Shown: piece after piece, positions 5,648 through 11,627 of the stretch
How the letters are laid out: each line of letters starts with the position of its first letter
Numbering within the stretch: position 1 is the first letter of the stretch
Assembly: GCA_015231995.1 (NCBI GenBank)
Contig: JADGAO010000058.1
Coordinates: forward strand, 1 to 15,204
Direction of reading: 5' to 3'
Length of the DNA: 15,204 bases
From: Nitrospinota bacterium
Lineage (GTDB): Bacteria > Nitrospinota_A > UBA7883 > JACRLM01
The notes under the pieces: model-generated
Seen by the model: the letters and a program-made list of their open reading frames with translations, nothing else
What the model was told of the DNA's origin: nothing
Database searches by the model: none
Made by a program: the position numbers and the translations under genes

Positions 5648-6142
5648 TTAGTGTCTGTTGCCGCAGAAGCCGCCCTGACAGGCGCCATTGAAGCCGGCAT
5701 GACAGGTGGCGCAGGTCTCCGGGTTGAGCGGATGCCCCTTGTCCTTGGAAGCGATGGACTTCTCGTCCTTTATAGCAAGAACGTCATAGACTATCTTGCC
5801 GCCAGCGAAATCCGTGGTGAAAACAGCGCCGATGGCTTTGAAAACCAGCACGCCGCCTTTTCCATCCGCATACTTCTTGGCCCTTTTGTCGTAGTCTTTT
5901 TTGACAGCGGGATTGATGTAAGACTCGTACGCGCCGGGTTTGAGTTTGCAGTAGGTGTCAACGGTGGCCTGGAGTATGTCGTCCCCACCAAGAGGAAGGA
6001 CGTTCACGCCGCACTCAGGCATAGGGCCTTTGGCTTTGCCGGCAGGCCACTTGTCCCAGTAGTTGGCGGCATTGCTTGTTCCAGCGGCGCCCAATGTGAT
6101 CAAGGCAGTGAATAACGCGATAACGGTAAGAAGCTTTTTCAT
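5648..6142 (-). CDS. Periplasmic monohaem c-type cytochrome
   Basis: 164 residues. A signal peptide (1-25, ending SNA before ANYWDKW) sends it to the periplasm. One haem c motif lies near the C-terminus, C144-A-T-C147-H148, after a mostly non-cytochrome-like body of about 115 residues with two more cysteines (C44, C65). A C-terminal haem after a beta-rich body recalls the cytochrome P460 / cytochrome c'-beta layout, but I cannot confirm that fold by eye. The tail is odd: C155-QGGF-C160-GNR-H164, ending at the C-terminus. The function is unknown; electron transfer or small-molecule binding is possible. GGGGGGA lies about 11 nt before the ATG. It appears monocistronic, with its own promoter and a strong terminator. 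Confidence 0.85.
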   Translation of the reverse strand: MKKLLTVIALFTALITLGAAGTSNAANYWDKWPAGKAKGPMPECGVNVLPLGGDDILQATVDTYCKLKPGAYESYINPAVKKDYDKRAKKYADGKGGVLVFKAIGAVFTTDFAGGKIVYDVLAIKDEKSIASKDKGHPLNPETCATCHAGFNGACQGGFCGNRH

Positions 6143-6174
6143 CGTAAATAAGTCCCCCCAAAGGAATTAAAGTA

Positions 6175-6191
6175 ATGATGAGTGACATCAT
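6175..6191. promoter_or_regulatory. Inverted repeat overlapping the cytochrome promoter -10 (possible operator)
   Basis: ATGATG-AGTGA-CATCAT is a perfect 6-bp dyad with a 5-bp centre. It covers most of the proposed -10 (6192-6187) and the predicted transcription start, a position typical of a repressor site. No family is assigned. Confidence 0.4.
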
Positions 6192-6216
6192 AGCCTTTTC
6201 ACGGCGTAAGAATATG
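6187..6216 (-). promoter_or_regulatory. Promoter of the cytochrome gene (good -10, poor -35)
   Basis: Minus-strand TATGAT (6192-6187) is a near-consensus -10. At 17-18 bp upstream only ATATTC or CATATT is found, so the -35 is weak, as in activator-dependent promoters. The predicted start is near 6180, about 38 nt before the ATG. Confidence 0.5.
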
Positions 6217-6227
6217 ATATATGTCAT
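6214..6227. promoter_or_regulatory. Crp/Fnr-family-like binding site
   Basis: Read on the minus strand the site is ATGAC-ATAT-ATCAT: a 5-4-5 dyad with the TGA-N6-TCA core shared by Crp/Fnr superfamily sites (Fnr: TTGAT-N4-ATCAA). Its centre (6220.5) is about 41 bp upstream of the predicted start of the cytochrome transcript, the classical class II activator position. The outer base of each half-site differs from the Fnr consensus, so the regulator is not named. Confidence 0.5.
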
Positions 6228-6297
6228 GTTTCTTTAAAAGGGCGGATATGGCGCCAAGGGTGATAGTTTGCGGGCGTTCGGGCTTCCCAATTTACCT

Positions 6298-6325
6298 TTG
6301 GACATTCGGCGCTTCGGAATATTAT
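6298..6325 (+). promoter_or_regulatory. Promoter of the cheY-cheA operon
   Basis: TTGGAC (6298-6303), 16-bp spacer, TATTAT (6320-6325), 68 bp before the cheY ATG. Good hexamers with spacing one base short of ideal. Confidence 0.5.
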
Positions 6326-6393
6326 TATAGTGAAGCAGTGGTGAAACTTATTATCGGCGCGGCTGTCCGCTAAACCTTGAAGGGTGTTGGTTG

Positions 6394-6780
6394 ATGAGCG
6401 GTGATTTCAAGGGGAAAAGGGCGCTAGTGGTAGACGATTACCATAGCATGCGCGTTACCCTAAAAGAGCTTCTGGAGGAACTCGGCTTTTCCGTGACGGA
6501 GGCCGAGAACGGCCTTGAGGGCCTGGAAAAAGCCAAAGCCGATCCGTTCGACATAATTTTTACCGACATCGTCATGCCTGTCATGGACGGGCTGGAATTG
6601 TGCAACGAGGTCAAAACCAATCCAAACTTGACCCGCATACCTGTGGTCGTTCTTTCCACCCATACCGACGCTTCGTATCTGGTCAAGGCCATCGGCATGG
6701 GAGCCGACGATTATGTGCCAAAACCGATAGAGCGCGCGCTTTTGCTCAAGGTGGTCACGAGGCTTTCAGATGGATACTGA
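6394..6780 (+). CDS. cheY: Single-domain response regulator, CheY-like
   Basis: 128 residues, a lone receiver domain. It has the acidic pair D14-D15 (VVDDY), phospho-acceptor D58 (FTDIVMPVMDG), S88 at the switch Ser/Thr position (VVVLST) and K110-P111 (YVPKP). No output domain follows, as in CheY, which carries the phosphoryl group from CheA to the flagellar motor or another target. ATG 6394 is chosen, with AAGGG 9 nt upstream; a TTG one codon earlier (6391) is possible. The end overlaps the CheA start by 11 nt, so the two are translationally linked and the neighbouring kinase is its likely partner. Confidence 0.92.
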   Translation: MSGDFKGKRALVVDDYHSMRVTLKELLEELGFSVTEAENGLEGLEKAKADPFDIIFTDIVMPVMDGLELCNEVKTNPNLTRIPVVVLSTHTDASYLVKAIGMGADDYVPKPIERALLLKVVTRLSDGY

Positions 6781-8932
6781 ACACAAACCAGGCGAAGTCG
6801 GCGGCGGAAAAAACGTCGTGGACCGCATGATGGTCAAGATTAGCCATCTTGACACGCTTCTTAACCTTGTCGGAGAGGTGATCATCACCTCCAACAACAT
6901 CTCCACAACCAACCGCAGGATACAGGAGTTCTACGACCGCCAGAGAGCGATAGACAAAGTCACCATGGACATGCTCAAGATGACGGAGGTCGCCTCCAAC
7001 CGCGCCTCGTCGGAGATGCACAGCCTGGTGATGGACATACGCATGGTGGAGATACGCGCCACGTTCCAGCGGTTCCGCAGGGCTGTGCGGGATATGGCCA
7101 AGGACGCCGGGAAACAGGTGGATTTCGTCACTATCGGCGACGAGACGCTGGTTGATAAAACCATCGCCGAAAAACTGTACGACCCGCTAAACCACCAGAT
7201 ACGCAACGCCATTGATCACGGCGTGGAGGATCCTCTGGAGCGTCAGCGGATGGGCAAGGGGCCAATGTCCAAGGTCACGCTGAGGGCGTATCAGAAAGAA
7301 AACAACGTATTCATCGAGATCAGGGACGACGGAAGAGGGATAGACCCGGAATCCGTCGCAAAAGCCGCCGTCAACCGTGGCATCATCGAGGAGGGCGCCC
7401 TTTCTTCGATGACCACCGAGGAAAAGCTGGCCCTGATATTCCATCCGGGCCTGTCCACGAAGGTTACAGCCAGCAAGATATCCGGCAGGGGCGTCGGCAT
7501 GGACGTGGTTAAAAGCAACATCGAACAATTGGGCGGCGATGTGGCGATAGACACGAAGATAGGGGAGGGGACCGCGTTCACCTACCGCATTCCGCAGATA
7601 ACCGCCGTCAACATTCTCGACTGCCTTACTGTACTGGCCGGAAAGAGCCATTATGCGATCCCGATTCTCAACGTCGTCTCCACGTTGAGCATGCCTGCGT
7701 CCAATGTGCATACCACGCTCCAGAAGGGCCGTTCAATAACCCATCTGGGGTCGCTTGTCACGCTTTTCGACCTAAACGAGCTGTTGGGCGGCAAGCCTCT
7801 CGATCCGGCCGACGAGATCACCATCGTCATAGTCGAGGCCAAGAACGGCAGGGTGTCCGTTAGGGTCAGCGAGCTTCTCATGCCCGAAAAGCTGGTGTTC
7901 ACGCCGCTGTCCAAGATGTTCAGCGTCCAGGGAATATCCGGCACGACCACGATGAGCGGCAACAAGATGGGCATGATAATAGACGTCTTTGAGCTGATCA
8001 ACCGCTCACGGGGCGTCGTTCTTGGGGGCGAGACCGCGCCGGTGGAGCGTGTGGGGCGCGCTCAGGAAACTTCGGGAGGGGCTCTCCAATCAGCCGCTGT
8101 CGTGGCGGGGGGGACGGCGGTTGAAGAGGTTGATGAGGTTGAGAAGAAGGAGGATATCTCCGGCAAGCTCGTGTTGTCCTCGGACATCGGCAAGGAGATA
8201 GGTCATCGCGAGGAGTTCTTCGTCGAGTTGGAGGATATCCTGCGCAATGTTGACGAGCAGATACTTTCTCTTGAGAACAACCCCTCCGACATGGACATCG
8301 TCAACAGGATATTCCGCGATTTCCACTCCATGAAAGGCAACCTGATGATGGTTGGCCTTACCGAGCTTGGAGGCTTCATCCACGAGGTGGAGGTGATCCT
8401 GGATCAGGCCCGTTCCGGCTCGTTGGAGATCACCGAAGAGATAATTGACATACTCCTCGACTCAGCCGATATCATAAAGGCCGCTAAACAGGCCATCGCC
8501 GAAGGGCGCGCCCCTGTAATAGACAGAAGCCTTCTAAAAAGCATCGAAAAGTACAAGAAGCCCAAAGAGAAAAAAGTCGAAGAGCCGGTGGACATCCACA
8601 ACCGGACTTTTCACATCGGGTCTCTTGAGAGGATCAACCTGTTCGCCCACAGGCGCGCTGAAAAACACCTCTATCAGCTGTTCATTTCGTTCACGCCGAA
8701 AAGCCAGCAGGCTTTTCTCGTGGCTCTCTTGATTCTCAAAAGGCTGGCCAGGATCGGCCACATTTTCGGTTGTGTTCCTACCGCCGAAGAAATCGAGAAC
8801 CAGAGCATCTCCAACCAGCTTAAGGTTATGTTTTCGTCGCCGATGGACGAAGCTCCTCTGCGGAAGTTCGTCGAGGACGTTTTGATGCGCTACTACGACG
8901 TTAACGAGTACGAGATACTCAAGACGTCATGA
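6770..8932 (+). CDS. cheA: CheA-type histidine kinase with permuted domain order (P3-P4-P5-P1-P2-like)
   Basis: 720 residues, likely a cytoplasmic chemotaxis-type kinase. It starts almost at once with the P3 dimerisation domain (about 17-95: LDTLLNLVGEVII ... VMDIRMVEIR). P4 ATPase follows: N box NHQIRNAIDHGVE (141-153), G1 DDGRGID (186-192), GRGVGMDVV (239-247), GEGTAF (265-270). P5, the CheW-like domain, spans about 276-415. An acidic linker leads to an Hpt domain (about 470-575) with phospho-acceptor H519 in DFHSMKGN. The last 105 residues (about 612-716: LYQLFISFTPKSQQAFLVALLIL, then VPTAEEIEN and SSPMDE) resemble the CheY-binding P2 domain. Normal CheA is P1-P2-P3-P4-P5, so this is a circular permutation. 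All key residues are kept. ATG 6770 overlaps cheY by 11 nt; the first recognised domain begins 16 residues in, leaving no room for an N-terminal P1. Confidence 0.93.
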   Translation: MDTEHKPGEVGGGKNVVDRMMVKISHLDTLLNLVGEVIITSNNISTTNRRIQEFYDRQRAIDKVTMDMLKMTEVASNRASSEMHSLVMDIRMVEIRATFQRFRRAVRDMAKDAGKQVDFVTIGDETLVDKTIAEKLYDPLNHQIRNAIDHGVEDPLERQRMGKGPMSKVTLRAYQKENNVFIEIRDDGRGIDPESVAKAAVNRGIIEEGALSSMTTEEKLALIFHPGLSTKVTASKISGRGVGMDVVKSNIEQLGGDVAIDTKIGEGTAFTYRIPQITAVNILDCLTVLAGKSHYAIPILNVVSTLSMPASNVHTTLQKGRSITHLGSLVTLFDLNELLGGKPLDPADEITIVIVEAKNGRVSVRVSELLMPEKLVFTPLSKMFSVQGISGTTTMSGNKMGMIIDVFELINRSRGVVLGGETAPVERVGRAQETSGGALQSAAVVAGGTAVEEVDEVEKKEDISGKLVLSSDIGKEIGHREEFFVELEDILRNVDEQILSLENNPSDMDIVNRIFRDFHSMKGNLMMVGLTELGGFIHEVEVILDQARSGSLEITEEIIDILLDSADIIKAAKQAIAEGRAPVIDRSLLKSIEKYKKPKEKKVEEPVDIHNRTFHIGSLERINLFAHRRAEKHLYQLFISFTPKSQQAFLVALLILKRLARIGHIFGCVPTAEEIENQSISNQLKVMFSSPMDEAPLRKFVEDVLMRYYDVNEYEILKTS

Positions 8933-8970
8933 AACGGCCGGTTTTGCCGGATAGGGAGGCTTGACTAACG

Positions 8971-9891
8971 ATGGTGGATATTATCCTCGCCGGCGAAGGT
9001 GGCGAAAAGTTCGGCGGATTCGAGGCTATTCTAGCGGAGGTCGGGGAGGCGTTCGACAGGCTCGATGTCGAGATAACCGACCCCGGTTTTCAGGAGATGA
9101 TATCCGCCCGCATCTGCGGCGTGATAGTAACAAGGTTCAACGAGGGCGACCTGGCCTCCATCAAGGCGATGCAGACGATAAGGCTGAAAAAGCCGTTTCT
9201 TAAATTCATTTTCATTACCGACAAAGAGTTGCATCCGGCCATTCTTACCCTGATGTTCAACGAAGGGGCCTACGGCACCATAATGGAGCCTCTTTCCAAA
9301 GAGTCTTCGTTGCAGTTAGTCAGACATGCCATAAAGCGTTCGAAGTGGGAGACGGACGAAGCCACCCGCAACCGCGATCTGCTAGTTCTCAACGAAAGCC
9401 TTATAAAAAAGGTGGAGAAGCTGGAGCGCGACGCAGGCAGGTTCCGCGACATCATCGACAAGATGGAGAAATTCGTCTATTTCCTGCTGACCGATAAAGG
9501 GTTCAAGCCAAAACAGGTGAAAATACTTTTCGTGTCCGATTCCTCCTACCAGCGCAATCTTTTCGAGGAACTGTTCGGGAAGATCGGCTTTAACGTCAGG
9601 GGAGTCATTTCAGCCGAGAGCGCCTTGCCGGAGATCAAGTCTTTCGAGCCGGACATCGTGGTTTCCGACCTGGAGCTGACAGGCATGTCCGGCGTGGAAA
9701 TGGCGCGGGAGGTGAAAGGGAAGAAGGGATATCCAAGGCTTCATTTCGTGATACTGACGGCCAATGAGGACAAAATGGATTACATCCTGTCGCCGGACAC
9801 GATGGTTGACGATTGCGTAATCAAACCGGGCGACAACGAGAACGTCCAGGGGGTGGTGGCCAAGATAGCCATGGGGACGCTCTCTTTGTGA
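8971..9891 (+). CDS. Two-receiver protein: pseudo-receiver, coiled coil, receiver
   Basis: 306 residues. Residues about 1-120 have the length and strand pattern of a receiver (MVDIILAG ... ICGVIVTRF ... KFIFITD ... GAYGTIMEP) but lack the catalytic residues: R55 stands where the phospho-Asp should be and E106 where the Lys should be. A charged helical stretch (about 122-172) probably forms a coiled coil. A second, standard receiver (about 182-300) has S189-D190 in the acidic pocket, phospho-acceptor D233 (VVSDLELTGMSG), T263 and K285-P286. There is no DNA-binding or enzymatic output domain. AGGGAGG lies 11 nt before the ATG, 38 bp after cheA, so it belongs to the same operon and is a likely phosphate sink or adaptor for this kinase. 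Confidence 0.85.
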   Translation: MVDIILAGEGGEKFGGFEAILAEVGEAFDRLDVEITDPGFQEMISARICGVIVTRFNEGDLASIKAMQTIRLKKPFLKFIFITDKELHPAILTLMFNEGAYGTIMEPLSKESSLQLVRHAIKRSKWETDEATRNRDLLVLNESLIKKVEKLERDAGRFRDIIDKMEKFVYFLLTDKGFKPKQVKILFVSDSSYQRNLFEELFGKIGFNVRGVISAESALPEIKSFEPDIVVSDLELTGMSGVEMAREVKGKKGYPRLHFVILTANEDKMDYILSPDTMVDDCVIKPGDNENVQGVVAKIAMGTLSL

Positions 9892-9916
9892 AATCTGCCG
9901 GTCAATGCCGTCACCA

Positions 9917-9939
9917 GTAGGGGGGGCGCAAAGCCTGCG
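9917..9939. repeat. Degenerate copy of the GTAGGGGCGCAGAGC repeat
   Basis: GTA, a run of seven G, then CGCAAAGCCTGCG. It aligns with the 5' half of the repeat at 5357-5377, with extra G residues and small changes in the loop. It sits in the short gap between the convergent two-receiver and HTH genes. Its stem is only about 5 bp. Confidence 0.4.
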
Positions 9940-9943
9940 TTGG

Positions 9944-10315
9944 TCAGCGATTTTTTTTAAGCGATTCGGCATCCGCCTTTATCTGCTTGAGGCGGCTCAC
10001 CATCCTGTCGAGCTTGTCCATCTGGCCGTCGATCTGGCTTAACAGCTCGTTGGTCGTGGTTTCCATGTCCTCTATTCTGTCTGGGTATGGCTCTCCATCG
10101 CCGGTCATGAGCCAGTCCAGCGAGCACCCGGTGTGGTTCCTGATTTTTATGAGATTTTCATATTTGGGGATTTTTTCCTTCTGCCAGTAGTACTGGAAAA
10201 GCCCCTTCTCTATCCCGATCTGCTTGCACCATGCGTAGGGTTTAACCTCTCCTATCAAATACTGCAACCTGTCCTTGAAGTTTTTGAGTTTAGAGGTCAT
10301 TTTTTTTAGCGTCAT
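9944..10315 (-). CDS. HTH transcriptional regulator (CI repressor-type HTH) with C-terminal coiled coil
   Basis: 123 residues. Residues about 10-75 form a helix-turn-helix of the phage CI/XRE-like type, including the typical end CSLDWLMTGDGEPYP. Residues about 81-120 (ELLSQIDGQMDKLDRMVSRL...) are heptad-like and likely a dimerising coiled coil. There is no peptidase domain, so it is not a LexA-like autocleaving repressor. The ATG at 10315 has AGGGGG 6 nt upstream; M6 has no RBS. The gene has its own promoter with two direct repeats just upstream of it, which suggests autoregulation or control by another factor. It lies downstream of cheX on the same strand, convergent with the che operon. Its targets are unknown. 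Confidence 0.82.
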   Translation of the reverse strand: MTLKKMTSKLKNFKDRLQYLIGEVKPYAWCKQIGIEKGLFQYYWQKEKIPKYENLIKIRNHTGCSLDWLMTGDGEPYPDRIEDMETTTNELLSQIDGQMDKLDRMVSRLKQIKADAESLKKNR

Positions 10316-10363
10316 GGCCCACCCCCTTGGTTTGGCTTTGGAATAATGGATCTCTTACCAATA

Positions 10364-10392
10364 TTTATAATATCAATACTATGTTTTGTCAC
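10364..10392 (-). promoter_or_regulatory. Promoter of the HTH regulator gene
   Basis: Minus strand GTGACA (10392-10387), 17-bp spacer, TATAAA (10369-10364). Good spacing, with one base off consensus in each hexamer. The predicted start is near 10357, about 42 nt before the ATG. Confidence 0.6.
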
Positions 10393-10423
10393 TATCTAAA
10401 TTTGCTAACATATCTAAATTTGC
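10393..10423. promoter_or_regulatory. Two direct repeats upstream of the HTH gene promoter (possible operators)
   Basis: TATCTAAATTTGC occurs at 10393-10405 and again, identical over 13 bp, at 10411-10423: an 18-bp period. The first copy abuts the -35 hexamer of the HTH promoter, so the pair spans about -36 to -66. The AT-rich composition differs from the GC-rich surroundings. Only two copies, so not a CRISPR or an origin iteron array. Confidence 0.55.
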
Positions 10424-10481
10424 GATTGTCCGTCCCGGCGCCAAGGCCCCGCTGGAAACGTCAGCGCGTATTGCGACGCGG

Positions 10482-11015
10482 CTAAATGCTGATCGGCCCT
10501 ATGGCGGGATGGCTTGTGATGGCCACCTGCAGGTACATCTCGTGGAAATCGGGCGTGGCGAAAGGCACGTGGACTATCACCGCCCCGGCGCCGTATATCG
10601 TCCAGCGTATGTTTTCGCCAACGATGACGCTTGGGATGCCGTTGGAGGCTTTCCAGCCGAGTTTTTCGCTGACGCTCATGCGCGCCCGCCCGGCGACCTG
10701 GTTGGTGATCTCCCCGATGGCGCCTTCGACGTCGGGGTCGCGGTGGTTTTTGTATGAGTGGGGGGCGTAAAGCATGTTGCCCGTTATCTCTAAGATGGAA
10801 GCCTTGGAGAAGACAAGTATGAACTGCCCAGAGTAGTCGCCGATGAACGATAAGGCCCCTGCCGCGTCGCCCTGGATGTTCGAATGTTCGATGATCGTGG
10901 CGGCTTTCGTGCGAGCTTCGACTTTGGTTTGCGCGGTCGTGCCTATAACCTCTTCGGTGGCCTCGATAAAGCTTTTGACCATCTTGGCCACGACCGACCT
11001 GTCAAGATTATCCAT
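10482..11015 (-). CDS. cheX: Chemotaxis protein CheX (CheY-P phosphatase family)
   Basis: 177 residues from the ATG at 11015, chosen because AGAGG lies 7 nt upstream and the CheX-like N-terminus (DRSVVAKMVKSFIEATEEVIGTT) begins there; an ATG at 11051 in the same frame would add 12 residues with no near RBS. The CheX/CheC signature is E102-I-T-N105 (in GAIGEITNQVAGRARM), the acid/amide pair that supports water attack on phospho-Asp. IIEHSNIQGDAAGALSFIGDYSGQFIL and the C-terminal beta strands fit the CheX fold. It would dephosphorylate CheY and so end the signal from a CheA. It follows a small exported-protein gene on the same strand and is about 0.6 kb from the end of the che operon, in opposite orientation. 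Confidence 0.88.
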   Translation of the reverse strand: MDNLDRSVVAKMVKSFIEATEEVIGTTAQTKVEARTKAATIIEHSNIQGDAAGALSFIGDYSGQFILVFSKASILEITGNMLYAPHSYKNHRDPDVEGAIGEITNQVAGRARMSVSEKLGWKASNGIPSVIVGENIRWTIYGAGAVIVHVPFATPDFHEMYLQVAITSHPAIGPISI

Positions 11016-11073
11016 TTGAGCGCCTCTAGCCTGCTGGTATTGCGTTGTCATAGCTGGAACGTGAAGACCTCTT

Positions 11074-11430
11074 TCACTTGTTGATTATCAACCTGTCGGA
11101 TTTCTCAAGGCTCTTTTTCTTTACGCCCTGGTAATTGTCGATCTCTTTCTGGACTTTCTCCGCTTCTTCCTTAGTCGTGCTGAATACCCGGTAGGTCAGT
11201 TTGGAGCCGGGTTCACCAGTGACCAGAACCTGCCATACCTCTTTGAGCGCGTCGTTGGGATCGCATTTGACGGTTTCTATTTTCATCAGCCGGTCCGCGT
11301 CTATGGAGGCCAACCCTTGCGTCCCGTCGCAAGCCAAAGTTTTGAAACTTACCTTGTATGTGGAGATACTGCCGGCAAAGCAGAGCGAGGGCGCAAGAAA
11401 CACTGTCAGAAAAATTATGATTTTGCCCAT
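11074..11430 (-). CDS. Small exported protein of unknown function
   Basis: 118 residues. A clear signal peptide (hydrophobic 4-18, cleavage after CFA, A19) predicts a periplasmic protein of about 99 residues. Two cysteines in the mature part, C34 and C56, could form a disulfide. The second half is mixed strand then charged helix (TTKEEAEKVQKEIDNY). I do not recognise a family. The stop is 58 bp upstream of the chosen cheX start, so the two may be cotranscribed, although a periplasmic protein has no obvious place in CheX function. The RBS is weak (GTGGGT). A possible promoter is TTGTAT-16-TAAACT on the minus strand near 11468-11495. Confidence 0.75.
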   Translation of the reverse strand: MGKIIIFLTVFLAPSLCFAGSISTYKVSFKTLACDGTQGLASIDADRLMKIETVKCDPNDALKEVWQVLVTGEPGSKLTYRVFSTTKEEAEKVQKEIDNYQGVKKKSLEKSDRLIINK

Positions 11431-11549
11431 CGGTTAACCCACTTTTGGTTGGTTTATGTTCACAGTTTATCATTACGGCGATTTGATACAAGATGATTTT
11501 GGATACGTCGGTTAAAACTTGGAGCGTTTTCTTCCGCCAGAGGATACAA

Positions 11550-11578
11550 TTGAAAACTTTAAAGTCCACACATATCCA
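11550..11578 (+). promoter_or_regulatory. Candidate promoter of ettA-kup
   Basis: TTGAAA (11550-11555), 17-bp spacer, TATCCA (11573-11578), about 50 bp upstream of the ettA ATG. A moderate match; other hexamers nearby (TTGGAG at 11519 with GATACA) are weaker. Confidence 0.4.
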
Positions 11579-11627
11579 AAAAACGACGGCGCTGGCCGGC
11601 GGCTGTTTGACTTGAAAGGAGATTTCA

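Noticed and set aside
9927..9958. Possible terminator of the che operon (small hairpin then eight T)
   Set aside because: The stem is only about 5 bp and lies 12 nt from the T-run, which is also the Lys/Asn codons at the end of the HTH gene.
10393..10423. Replication-origin iterons
   Set aside because: Only two copies, no DnaA boxes recognised and no replication gene nearby; a promoter-linked operator explains them better.
11016..11051. Upstream ATG extending CheX by 12 residues
   Set aside because: No near RBS, while the ATG at 11015 has AGAGG 7 nt upstream and matches the usual CheX start.
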